The notes under the pieces were generated by a model. It made no database searches. It saw only the letters and a program-made list of their open reading frames with translations, and was not told the DNA's origin. Of a stretch of 64,000 nt of DNA, positions 45,827 through 57,399 are shown piece by piece (position 1 is the first letter of the stretch; each line of letters opens with the position of its first letter). The stretch is taken from positions 1 through 64,000 of the forward strand of contig JACEEZ010022579.1 in the NCBI GenBank assembly GCA_016584305.1, read 5' to 3'. The stretch comes from Chionoecetes opilio (taxonomy: Eukaryota > Arthropoda > Malacostraca > Decapoda > Majidae). Position numbers and translations under genes: made by a program.

Positions 45827-46936
45827 GTGTGTGGTATAGGTTCCGCCCCCCGTGGCGCAAACACCTCATATGGCACATTTTTGGAATCAGGTTGACCAGG
45901 GGAAGGTCATAAGCCCACTTATGATATGATCCGATCACTTTTTTTTTCTTTTTTTTTAGCAGCCTATTAGCGAGAATTGTGAAAACAAAAGTGGGTTGCG
46001 AGAATTGAGGAAGCCTTGATGTAGGGTGATGGGAAATGGGTGAGTGAATGGGTGGGGTGATGGGTAATGGGTGTGGGGTGATGGGTGAGTGAATGGGTGG
46101 GGGGTGATGGGTTGGGGGTGATGGGTGATGGGTGAGGGAATAGGTGGGGGGTGATGGGTAATGGGTGAGTGAATGGTGTGTGGTGATGGGTAATGGGTGA
46201 GTGAATGGGTGGGGGGCGCTGGGTAATGGGTGAGTGAATGGGTGTGTGGTGATGGGTAATGGGTGAGTTAATGGGTGGGGGGTGATGAGTAATGGGTGAG
46301 TGAATGGGTGTGTGGTGATGGGAATGGTGAGTGAATGGGTGGGGGGTGATGGGTAATGGGTGAAGTGAATGGCGTGTGGTGAGGGGTTAATGGGTGAGTG
46401 AATGGGTGGGGGGGTGATGGGGGGTAAGGGTGGGGGGGAAATGGATGGGGTGGTGATGGGTAATGGGGTGAGTGAATGGGTGGGGGTGATGGGTAATGGG
46501 TGAGTAAATTTTGGGTGGGGGGTGATGGGTAATGGGTGAGTGAATGGGTGTGTGGTGAGGGTAAGGGGTGAAGTGGAATGGGTGGGGTTTTGTGGGGTAA
46601 TGGGTGAGTGAATGGGTGGGGGGTGAGGGGGTAATGGGTGAGTGAATGGGGTGGTGGGGGTGGGTGGGTTTTAATGGGTGAGTGAATGGGTGGGGGTGAG
46701 GGTAATGGGGTGAGGGGGGGAAATGGTGGTGGGGGGTGATGGGTAATGGGTGAGTGAAGGGGGGGGGGGGAAACATACATTCTACATCCATGATTCAGGA
46801 AAGTTAGAAGGGGCTATCTGGAGAGTCCAGTTTGGTGGGCCGAAGGCCCACCAAACCACAGGTGGTGGGCCGAAGGCCCACCAATAGCCCTCCGCAGGAG
46901 TAGCCAAAAAGTCCGCCGGAGGGGGGCTTTGCGTTG
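45744..46936 (+). mobile_element. Helitron unit 2
   Basis: Starts TCTATAATAATGTAAGCG; a long (CTGT)n at 45766-45826; the same unique block; a shorter, noisy 33-bp array (about 46017-46768); paired hairpins at about 46835-46885; and a degraded end (GCGTTG instead of GCGGCTAG), followed by TATA. Confidence 0.8.
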
Positions 46937-46940
46937 TATA

Positions 46941-46964
46941 TCTATAATAATATAAGCGAAAGTG

Positions 46965-47001
<37 letters not shown>

Positions 47002-48234
47002 CGTCTGGTGGTGGTATAGGTTCCGCCCCCGTGGCGCAAACACCTCACATGGCACATTTTTGGAATCAGGTTTACCCGGGAAGGTCATAAGCCCACTTAT
47101 GATATGATCCGATCTTTTTTTTTTCTTTTTTTTTAGCAGCCTATTAGCGAGAATTGTGAAAACAAAAGTGGGTTGCGAGAATTGAGGAAGCCTTGATGTA
47201 AGGTGATGGGTAATGGGTGAGTGAATGGGTGGGGTGATGGGTAATGGGTGTGGGGTGATGGGTGAGTGAATGGGTGGGGGGTGATGGGTTGGGGGTGATG
47301 GGTGATGGGTGAGGGAATAGGTGGGGGGTGACGGGTAATGGGTGAGTGAAAGGTTGTGTGGTGATGGGTAATGGGTGAGTGAATGGGTGGGGGGCGATGG
47401 GTAATGGGTGAGTGAATGGGTGTGTGGTGATGGGTAATGGGTGAGTGAATGGGTGGGGGGTGATGGGTAATGGTGAGTGAATGGGTGTGTGGTGATGGGT
47501 AATGGGTGAGTGAATGGGTGGGGGGTGAGTGAATGGGTGTGTGGTGATGGGTAATGGGTGAGTGAATGGGTGGGGGTGATGGGTAATGGGTGAGTGAATG
47601 GGTGTGTGGTGATGGTTAATGGGTGAGTGAATGGGTGGGGGGGTGATGGGTAATGGGTGAGTGAATGGGTGGGGGGTGATGGGTAATGGGTGAGTGAATG
47701 GGTGGGGGGTGATGGGTAATGGGTGAGTGAATGGGTGGGGGGTGATGGGTAATGGGTGAGTGAATGGGTGGGGGGTGATGGGGTAATGGGTGAGTGAATG
47801 GGTGTGTGGTGATGGTAAATGGGTGAGTGAATGGGTGGGGTGTGATGGGTAATGGGTGAGTGAATGGGTGGGGGGTGATGGGTAATGGGTGAGTGAATGG
47901 GTGTGTGGTGATGGGTAATGGGTGAGTGGTGATGGGTAATGGGTGAGTGAATGGGTGGGGGGTGATGGGTAATGGGTGAGTGAATGGGTGGGGGGTGATG
48001 GGTAATGGGTGAGTGAATGGATGGGGGGTGATGGGTAATGGGTGAGTGAATGGGTGGGGGGAATACATACATTTCTACATCCATGATTTCAGGAAAGTTA
48101 GAAGGGGCTATCTGGAGAGTCCATGTTTGGTGGGCCGAAGGCCCACCAAACACAGGTGGTGGGCCGAGGGCCCACCAATAGCCCTCCGCAGGAGCTAGCC
48201 AAAAAGTCCACCCGGAGGGCGGCTTTGCGGCTAG
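46941..48234 (+). mobile_element. Helitron unit 3
   Basis: Starts TCTATAATAATATAAGCG; (CTGT)n at 46965-47003; 33-bp array about 47200-48062; perfect hairpin TTTGGTGGGCC-GAA-GGCCCACCAAA at 48126-48150 and a second at 48157-48177; terminal inverted pair CTAGCC (48195-48200) / GGCTAG (48229-48234) enclosing a GC-rich stem. The final CTAG is 48231-48234, followed by T of the LTR. Confidence 0.85.
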
Positions 48235-49257
48235 TAACACATAAGTATCAATAAGCTAACGAGGAATTTTCCTCCACGCCTAATTCCTGAATCACTGGTT
48301 AGGCTTATATTTTAAGCCAGTAGTAATTAGACACGTAGCGAAACGAGGTGAGAACGGGGATTCTAGGTTAGGATAATTTTAGAAGAAGCTCGACGTTCAT
48401 TGAGTTAAGTCGCCTGTGGGGAGGTGATATTCTCGCCCTTGGTATAGGTATGTTATGAAATTTTTGTTAACTAGAGATGTAGACATGACTTACTAGTGAT
48501 TCCTTTTGTTGACCAGGACTAATAAAGTGTATTACTTAGGGTCCCAAGGTAGGATGCTGTTGGCGGATCAGGGGGCCAAGCGCTCACAAATTAGCAGAGG
48601 GGGCAACTACAACATGTCACAGCCAGCCGTGTGAGGACAAGGAGAAAGAAGGAAATAGAAAAATAAGTGAGAGGGAAACAGTTGGAAGTGGGATAGACTA
48701 CGTATACATTATATTAGGATAACGACTTGAGCATTACATGTGCGTATCGTTAAAGGGGTACAGTGCGACTGAAGTTACAGACGCTAGTACACTAGATCAT
48801 GTAGACGACTTTGATCATTGCATGTGCGTATCGTTTAATGTGGTGACAGTGCAACAAGTTACCAAAGATAGTAAAACTATATTAAGAAACGACTTGAGCA
48901 TTACATGTGCGTATTCGCTAGAGGGAAGGAAGACTTAATATTAAGATAACTTGTGAAGTATAATAATTTACCAAGTGAGACAGTAAAGAGTTTAAATATA
49001 TTATAATTATAAATATAGTAACGCGTGTCATTCCAGTTTTTTCCAACCAGTACTTGCATATTTTTCTTAAATCTTTTATTTTTGTCATCATATATTTTTT
49101 TTCCAACCTAATGTGGGTGGTGGCAGCGGAAGTACCAGGACTGGTTAAGTCCACCTCCCGAAGTTGTGCCTACTAATTGGTGACGACGGGGTAGATGGTC
49201 ATTTTGACCACTACATAAGGTAATCAACGTGTAGGATGGTCCATTTTGACCAATACA

Positions 49258-52200
49258 AAGGCACGCGGGGTGGATGAGGCCCTACATGCCCGCCTTGCGT
49301 GGGGCACGCGGGGCGGTGAGGCCCTCCCTGCCCCCGTGCCGTGAGAGCACTCGGGGTTGGATGATGCCCTCCTGCCCCGTCTTGTTAAAGCACGCGGGGG
49401 CGGGTGAGGCCCTCCCTGCCCCCTTGCCGTGAAGGCACGCGGGGATGGGTGAGCCTCACTGCCCCGTGCCGTGAAGGCACACGGGGCGGGTTAAGCCTCC
49501 TTGCCCCTTGCCTTGAAGAAACGCGGGTTTGGTGAGGCCTTCCTGTCCCGTGGCCTTTAAGGCACGCGAGTCGGTGGGCCCTCCCTGCCCCTTGCCCGTG
49601 ACCGGCACGTGGGGTGGGGTGAGGCACTCCTTACCCCGTGCCTTGAAGGCACGCCTTGGGCGATTGTGGCCCTCTCGGCCCCAAGCCTTGAAGGCACGCG
49701 GGGGTGGGTGTGGCCCTCCCTGGCCCGTGCCGTGAACGCCGAAGGGGCGGGTAAGCCTCCTGCCCAGTGCCTTGAAGCCGCGGGGGTAGGTGAGGCCCTC
49801 CCTGCCCCTTGCCGTGCGGCACGCGGGGCGGGGAGGCCTACCTGCCCCGGTGCAACATGAAGGCACGCGGGGGTGGTGAGGCCCCTCCCTGCCCCTTCCA
49901 GTGAAGGCATACAGGGGTGGGTGAGGCCTTCCCTGCCCCGTGCTGTGCAGGCATGCGAAGGCGGGTGAGGCCCTCCCTCCCCCGTGCCGTGACTGCACGC
50001 GGGGAAGTGTGAGGCCCTCCCTGCCCCGTGCTGTGAAAGCACGTGGGGGCGGGTGAGGCCCTCCCTGCCCCGTGCTGTGAAGGCACGCGAGGGCGGGTGA
50101 GGCCCTCCCTGCTCCGTGCTGTGAAAGCACGCGGGGGCGGGTGAAGCCCTACCTGCCCCGTGCTGTGAAGGCACGCGGGGGCGGGTGACGCCTTCCCTGC
50201 CTCGTGCTGTGAAGGCACACGGGGGCGGGTGAGGCCCTCCCTGCCACTAGCCTTGAAGGCACGCGGGGGTGGGTGAGGCACTCCCTGCCCCGTGCTGTTA
50301 AGGCACGCGGGGGCGGTTGAGGCCCTCTCTGCCCCTTGCCTTAAAGGCAAACGCGGGTTGGTGTGAGCCCTCCCTGCCCCGGTCTGTGAAGGCAATGCGG
50401 GCGTTTGAGTCCTCTCCCTGCCCCGTGCTTGAAGGGGACGCGGGGGTGCGTGAGGCGCCGTCCCTGCCCCCTGCAAATGACGGCACGCGAGGGCGGGTGA
50501 GGCTTCGCCTGCCACCTTGCCGTGAAGGCAGCACGGTTATGGGTGAGGCCCTCCGTGGATTCTTGCCGTTATAGCACGCGGAATTGGTGAGGCCCTCCTG
50601 CCCCTGTGCCGTGAGGCACGCGGGCGGGTGAAGCTCTCCTGCCCCTTGCCGTGAAGGCCAGCGGAGGTGGGTGTGGCCCTCCCTGCCCTTGCCGTGAAGC
50701 TGGGGGGCGTGAGGCCCTCCCTCCCCTTGGGCCGTGAGGGCACTCGGGGATGGTTGAAGCCCTCTCTGCCCCATGCCTTGTGCAGGCGACGCGGGGCGGT
50801 GAGGCCCTCCCCCCTGCCCCTTGCCTTGAAGGCACTCGGGGGTGGAAAGAGCCCGTCCCTGCCCCGTGCGGTGAAGGCACGCTGGGCGGGTGAAGCCCTC
50901 CCTTCCCCTACCCTTGAAGGCCATGCGGGGTGGTGAGGCCCTCACCTGCCCGTGCTGTGAGATACGCGGGGGCGGTTGAGACCCTCCACTGCCCCGTGCT
51001 GTGAAGGCACGCTGGAGTGGAAGGCCCTCCTGCCCCTAGCCTTGAGGCATGCGGGATGGGTGAAGGCCATCCTGCCCCGTCTGGGAGATACTCGGGCGGT
51101 TGAGGCCCTCCCTGCCCCGTGCTGTGAAGGCACGCAGGGGCGTGTGAGGCCCTACCTGCCCCGTGCTGTGAAGGCACGCGGCGGCGGGTGTGGCCCTCCC
51201 TGGCCCTTGCCGTGAAGGCACGAGGGGGTGGGTGAGGCCCTCCCTGCCCCGTGCCTTGAAGGCACGCGGGGGTGGGTGAAGCCCTCCCTGCCCATTGCCT
51301 TGAAGACACGCGGGGGTGGGTGAGGCCTTTCCTGCTCCGTGCTGTGAATAAGTCACGCGGAGTCGGTGAGGCCCGTCACCTGCCCCTTGGCCCAGTGAAG
51401 GCACGCCGGGAGTGGGTGAGGCCCTCCCTGCCCTGTGCTGTGAGGGCACGCTGGGGCGGGTGAGGCCCTCCCTGCCCTTAGCCTTGAAGGCATGCGAGGG
51501 TTGGTGAGGCCCTCCCTGCCCCGTGCTGTGAAGATACGCGGGGGCGTTAGAGGTCCTCCCTGCCCAGTGCTGTGAAGGCACGCGGGGGAGGGGGAGGCCC
51601 TCTCTGCCCCCGTGCTGTGAAGGCATGCGGGGGCGGTTGTGGCCCTCCCTGGCTCGTGCCGTGAAGGCATGAGGGGTCGGGTGAGGCCCTCCCTGCCCCG
51701 TGACTTGAAGGCACGCGGGGTGGTGTGAGGCCCTCCCTGCCCCTGGCCGTGAAAGGCACGCGGGGGTGTGGTGGAGGCGCCCTCCCTGCCCCTGCTGTGA
51801 AGGACGCGGGGGGCGGGTGTGGCCTCCCTGGCTCGTGCCTGAAGGCACGAAGGGGGCGGGGTGAGGCCTCCCTGCCCCGGCCTTGAAGGCACGCGGGGAT
51901 GGTGGTGAGGCCCTCCCTGCCCGTGCTGTTGAAGATACGCGAGGGCGGGTGAAACCCTCCCGCCCCTTGCCGTGAAGGCACGCGAGGGTGGGTAAAGGAC
52001 CTCCCTGCCCCTTGCTTGTAAGGCAGCGGGGGTTGGTGAAGTGCCCTCCTGCCCCTGTGCCTGTGAAGGCACACGGGGGTGGGTGAGGCCCCATCCCTGC
52101 CCCTGCCGTGACGGCACGCGGTAATTGGTGAGGCCTTCCCTGCCTCTTGCCGTGAAGGCACACGGGGTGGGTGAGTGCCCTCCCTGCCCCTTGCCATGAA

Positions 52201-55200
52201 GGCAGGCGGGGGCGGTGGAGGCCCTCGAGCCCCTTGCCGTGAAGCAATCGGAGGTGGTGAGGGCCCTCCTTGCCCCCGTGCCTTGTTAGGCCACGCGGGG
52301 ACGGTAGGCCCTCCCTTACCTCATGCCCATGAAGGCACGCGGAGGGTGGGATGAAGATCCTCCCTAACGCCGTGCATGAAGGCACGCGGGGGTGGATATG
52401 AAGCCCTCCCTGACCTTGCCGTGAAGGCAACGCGGGGCTGATGAGGCGCGACTCACTGCCCCGTTGCCGTGAGGCACGCGGGGGGTGGGTTGAGGCACTC
52501 CCTGCCACCGTGCTGTTAAAGCACGCGGGGCCGGTGAGGCCTCCCTGCCCCTGCCGGAAGGCACGCCCGGGGTGGGTGAGCCCTCCCTGCCCCGTGCCGT
52601 GATAGGCACAAGGGGGCGGGTGAGGCCTTCCTTGCCCTTCCCTTGGAAAACCGGGTTTGGGTGTGGCCCTCCCGCCCGTCCCTTTAAAGGCACGGGGGGG
52701 GCGGGTGGGGCCCTCCCCCCCTTTGCCGTGAAGGCTACAGGGGGTGGGTAAGGTTTACCTGCCCCTGCTGTGCGGCACGCAAAGGCGGTGAGGCCCTGCC
52801 CCCTCTAGCCGTGACGGCACCGGGTAGGGTGAGGCCCTACCTCCCCCGTGCGGGAAAGGCACGCGAGGGCGAGTGAGGCCCTCCTGCCCCCGTTTAAAGG
52901 CCGCGAGGCGGGTGAGGCCCCCCCTGCCCCGTGCTGTGAGGCACGCGGGGGCGGGTGTGCCCTCCCTCCCCGTGCTGTAAAGGGCACGTGGGGGGGGCGC
53001 GCCTTCCCCCTGCCTCGGCGTGAAGCACGCGGATGGGGGTGAGGCCCCCCCTGAAACTTGCATTGACGGCACGCGGGGGTGAGGAGGTCCTCTGTGCCCT
53101 GTGCTGTTAAGGCACGGGGGGGCGGTTGGGCCCGCCTGCCCCTTGCCATGAAGGCCGGGGGGTTGGGTGAGCCCCCCCTCCCCCCTTTGCTGTAAGGCAT
53201 GCGGGGGGGGGAGGTCCTCCCTTTCCCCCGTGCTGGGGAAGGGACGCGGGGGTGGGTGAGGCCCCCCCTGCCCTTGAAATGACGGTACGCGGGGCGGGGA
53301 GGCTTCCCCTCCCTTTGCCTGAAGCCCCGGGGGGGGTGGGTGGGGCCCCCCCCTGACCTTTTTGCCGTGATAGCACGGGGGGGGTGGTGAGCCCTCCCCC
53401 CCTTGCCGTAAAAAGCACGCGGGGGGGGTGAGGCCCTCCCTCCCCTTTGCCGTGAAGAAAACGGAGGTGGGTGTGGCCCTCCCGCCCCTTGCCTAAAGGC
53501 ATGTGAGGCGGTGGGGGCCCCCCCCTGCCCCTTGCCGTGACGGCCCGGGGATATTTTTGGAGGCCCTTTCCCCTGCCCCATGTCTTGAAGGCACGGGGGG
53601 ATGAGGCCCCCCTGCCCCTAGCCTTGGGCATGCGGGGGGGGGGTGAGGCCCCCCCTCCCCCCTTGCTGTGAAGATAGGCGGGTGCGATTGATCCCTCCCT
53701 GCACCCGGCTGTGAAATGGGGGAGCTTTTGAGGCCCTCTCTGTCCCTGCTGTGAAGGCACGCTGGGGGGGGTGGGGCCCTCCCTGCCCTAGCTTGAAGGC
53801 ATGCGGGGGTGGTGAGGCCCCCCTGCCCCGTGCTTTGAAATACGCGGGGGGGGGTTTGGGGCCCCCCCTGCCCCGGCTGTGTAGGCCGCAGGGGCGGGGG
53901 GTTTGCCCTACCTCCCCGTGCTGTGAAGGCACGGGGGGGCGGGGGTGGCCCCCCTGGCCCTCCCGTAAAACGCTGGGGGGGCGGGTAAAGCCCCCCCCTG
54001 CCCCGTGCTTGAAGGCACGCGGGGGTGTGAGGCCCTCCCTGCCCCTTGCCTGAAGGCACGGGGGGGCGGGTGAGGCCTTCCTCCCCGGGTGCCATTAAGG
54101 CACGCGGGGTGGGTGAAGCCCCCCCGCCCCCGCGTGAAGGCATACGGGGGGTGGTAGGGGCCCCACCCCTTCATGTGGGGGGGGGTGGGCCCTCCCTGCC
54201 CTTGCCGTGGGGTACGCGGGGATGGTTGGGGCCCCTCCCTGCCCCATCCTTGAAGGGGCACGAAAGGCACGGGGGGTGGTTGAGGCCCCTCCCTCCCCCT
54301 TGCCTTGCGGGCACGCGGGGGGGGGAAAAGGCCTCCCTGCCCGGCTGTAAGGCACGCTGGGGCGGGTGAGGCCCTCCCTCCCCCACCCTTGAAAGGCATG
54401 GGGGGGTGGGTGGGCCCTCCCTGGCCATGCTGTGAAGATACCCGGGGGCGGTTGGACCCCCCCCGCCCCGTGCGGGGAAGGCCGCGGGGAGTGGGTGAGG
54501 CCCCCCCTGCCCCTAGCCTTAAAGGGCATGCGGGGATGGGTGAGGCCATTCCGGCCCCGTCTGTGAAGATACGGGGGTGTGGTTGAGGCCCTCCCTGCCC
54601 CTTTGCTGTAAAGGGCACGCAGGGCGTTGAGGCCCTACCTGCCCCGTGCTGTAGGCAGGGGCGGCGGTTGTGGCCCCCCCGGGCCCCTTTTGCCGTAAAG
54701 ACCGGGGGGGATGGTGAGGCCCTCCCTGCCGTGCCTTGAAGGCACTCGGGGGGGGGTGAAGCCCCCCCCCCATTCCCTTGAAGGCACCGGGGGGGGGTGG
54801 GGCCCTTTCCCTGCTCTGTGCTGTGAATGCACGCGGGGGTGGGTGAGATCCTTCCGCCCTTCCCGGGAGGCCCCGGGGAAGTGGGTGGGGCCCTCCACCC
54901 CCCCTTGCCGTAAAACACGCGGGGGGGTGAGGCCCCCCTCCCTGTGCTGGAGGGCACCTGGGGCGGGTGATCCCTCCCTGCCCTTACCCCTTGAAGGCAG
55001 CCGGGGTTGGTGAGGCCCCCCTGACCCGTGCTGTAAATCGGGGGGGGCGTTAGAGGTCCTCCCGCCCCGTGCTGAAGGCACGGGGGGGGAGGGTGGGGCC
55101 CCTTTCCCCCCCCGTGCTTGAAGGCATGCGGGGGGGGGTTTTGGCCCTCCCGGGCTCGTGCCTGAAGCCTTTGGGGGGGTCGGGTGGGGCCCACCCTCCC

Positions 55201-57127
55201 CCGTGCCTTAAAGGCAGCGGGGGGGGTGAGGCCCCTCCCTCCCCCGGGCCCCGTAAAGGGCAGCAGGGGAGGGGGCCCCCCCTCCCCCTGCGTGAAGGCA
55301 CGCGGGGGGGTGTCCCTCCCGGTCGTGCCGGAAGGCATGGGGGGGGCTAGGCCCTCCCTCCCCCGTGCCTTAAAGCCGAGGGGTGGGTGAGGCCCCCCCT
55401 ACCCCTGCTTGAAGATACGGGGGGCGGATGAAATCCTCCCTGCCCCTTGCCTGAAGGCCGCGGGGGGGGGAAAGGGCCCTCCCGCCCCTTGCTGTGAAGG
55501 CCGCGGGGGTGGGTGAAGCCCCCCCTGCCCCTTGCCGTAAGGCACCGGGGTGGGTGAGGCCCCCCCTCCCCCCTTGCCGTGAAGGCACGCGAAATTGGGG
55601 GGCCTTTTCCCTGCCCCTTCCCTGAATGCACACGGGGGGGGTGAGGCCCCCCTCCCCTTGCCGTGAAGGCAGGGGGGGCGGTGGGGCCCTCCGTGCCCCT
55701 TCCCGTGAAGCAAGGGGAGGGGGGTGAGGCCCCCCTTTCCCCGTGCCGGTAGGCACGGGGGGACGGAAGGCCCCCCTCCCCCCCCACTAGCCTGAAGCAC
55801 GCGGGGGTGGGGGCCCCCCTAACCCTCCCCTGAAGGCACGGGGGGGTGGATGAAGCCCCCCTGCCCCTTCCCGTAAAGGCACGGGGGGGTGGGTGGGGCC
55901 CCCTTCCCCCCGTGCCGTGAGGGCACCCCGGGGGGGGGTGAGGCCCCCCCTCCCCGTGCGTTAAAGCACGCGTGGGCGGGTGAGGCCCCCCCCCCTTGCC
56001 GTAAGGCACGCTGGGGTGGGTGAGGCCCCCCCCTGCCCCGTCCCGTAAGGGCACCGCGGGGGGTGAGACCTTTCCTTCCCCCTTGCCTTGAGAGACGGGG
56101 GGTTTGGGTTGGCCCTCCCGCCCTGCCTTTTAAAAGGCACGCGGGGGCGGGTGGGGCCCCCTGCTCCTTGCCGTAAAGGGCATACAGGGGTGGGTGACCC
56201 TTCCCCCGCCCCGTGCTGGCAGGCCGCGAAGGGGGTGGGGCCCTGCCTCCCCCACCCTTTGACGGCACCGGGTAGGGGAGGCCCTACCTCCCGGCTGTAA
56301 GGGCACGCGAGGGGGGTGGGGCCCCCCCTGTCCCCGTGCTGTGAGGGCACCGAGGGCGGGGGGGCCCCCTCCTGCCCCTGCTGTGAAGGCACGCGGGGGG
56401 GGGTGATGCCCCCCCCTGCCCCGGTGTGAAGGCCGTGGGGGGGGGCGACGCCTTCCCTGCCTCTGCTGTGAAGGCACGGGGATGCGGTGAGGCCCCCCGC
56501 CCTTGCATTGAAGGCACGCGGGGGGGAGTGAGGCCTCTGTGCCCCTGTGCTGTTAAGGCACGCGGGGGTGGTTGGGCCCGCTCTGCCTCTTGCATTGAAG
56601 GGCCGCGGGGTTGGGTGAGCCCCCCCCTGCCCGGCTGGAAAAGGCATGCGGGGGCGGAGAGTCCCCCCCTGACCCGTGCTGTAAGGGAGCGGGGGTGGTG
56701 AGGCCCCCCCTCCCCCTGCAATGACGGTACGCGGGGGGGGTGGGGCCCTTCCCGCCCCTTCCGTGAATGCAGCGGGGGTGGTGAGGCCCCCCTGATCCTT
56801 GCCGTGAAGGCACGCTGGGGGGGTGACCCCTCCATGCCCCCTTTTCCGTGAAGGCCCGGGGGGGGGGTGAGGGCCCCCCTCCCCCGTGCCGTAAAGGCAC
56901 GCGGGGGTGGGTAAAGGCCCTCCCTCCCCCTTGCCATGAAGGCAGCGGGGGCGGGTGGGGCCCCCCCGCCCCGTGCCGGAAGGAAAAGGGGGGTTTGAGG
57001 CCCCCCCCTCCCCGTGCCGTGAAGGACCCCGGGGGGCTGGTAGGCCCTCCTTCACCCGTGCCGTGAAGGCCGCAGGGGTGGTGGGGGCCGTCGTTCACCC
57101 GTCCGTAAGCAGGGCCCCGGTGGGACC
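49258..57127. repeat. 44-bp minisatellite, array segment 14
   Basis: Resumes with AAGGCACGCGG directly after the LTR. Moderately clean to about 51.6 kb, then increasingly noisy. Variant words near TTGAAGAAACGCGGG recur at about 49515, 52650 and 56090, suggesting a higher-order period near 3.1-3.4 kb. No spacer copy until 57.1 kb. The many overlapping open frames, mostly minus strand, are not genes. Confidence 0.92.
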
Positions 57128-57399
57128 CCCTGCATGGGCTGGCGGTGGTCGCTGGGGGTGGTTGCCAGCGTGCGGGGTGGCCTGGGGACGGGCAACAGGT
57201 TATGATTTGATCTTTAAAAAACTATACCCCTAAGTTATGGTTTAGGGTTTCCCTTCCTAGCTCCAAACCCGCACTTCTAATCAAAAATGTACGACTCTTT
57301 TTTAGTGGGTGTGCGAAAGGGTGTGAGGGTAGGCAAAGGTAAGGACACCTTATGGGTTTCCCAAACTCTCAAATCCAACCTATTTGGGTTTAGGCGAGG
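57128..57399 (+). repeat. Minisatellite spacer S9
   Basis: Ninth spacer copy, noisy: GGTCGCTGGGGGTGGTTGCC then AGCGTGCGGGGTGGCCTGG, TTTGATCTTTAAAAAACTATACC, GTGTGCGAAAGGGTG, CACCTTATGGGTTTCCC, CCTATTTGGGTTTAGGCGAGG. Confidence 0.8.

Larger units (their letters stand above)
44408..48234 (+). mobile_element. Helitron array: three head-to-tail non-autonomous units
   Basis: Inserted between A and T of the LTR (…GATGAAA | TAACAC…), the Helitron target. Starts TCTATAATAATATAAGCG and ends GCGGCTAG, the canonical 5' TC and 3' CTRR-type ends, with a GC-rich hairpin shortly before the end. Three units are arranged in the same direction, separated by TATA. None encodes Rep/helicase: the long minus-strand frames of Thr/His/Pro/Ser repeats come from an internal 33-bp minisatellite. 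Mobilisation would need an autonomous partner. Confidence 0.87.
41782..49257 (+). mobile_element. Non-autonomous LTR retrotransposon (complete, interrupted by Helitron array)
   Basis: Two LTRs beginning TGTAACGC and ending TACA. LTR1 is 41782-42841 (1,060 bp). LTR2 is 44370-49257; removing the Helitron array (44408-48234) leaves 1,061 bp. A tRNA-Leu-type primer binding site lies 3 bp after LTR1 and a polypurine tract just before LTR2. The interior is only ~1.5 kb and encodes no gag or pol, so it depends on proteins supplied elsewhere (LARD-like or internally deleted). It sits in the minisatellite. AAGG occurs on both sides (GAAGGT before, AAGGC after), consistent with a 4-5 bp target duplication. 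Confidence 0.88.
44370..49257 (+). repeat. 3' LTR split by Helitron array
   Basis: Left piece 44370-44407 (TGTAACGCAAG to GATGAAA) and right piece 48235-49257 (TAACACATAAG to CAATACA). Together 1,061 bp and closely similar to LTR1, with differences concentrated in the last 250 bp. Divergence from LTR1 could date the insertion once sequencing error is removed. Confidence 0.88.

Noticed and set aside
46942..48240. 432-codon minus-strand frame of Thr/His/Pro/Ser repeats, and similar 134-315 codon frames
   Set aside because: Translation of the 33-bp minisatellite and flanks inside Helitron units; no conserved protein motif.
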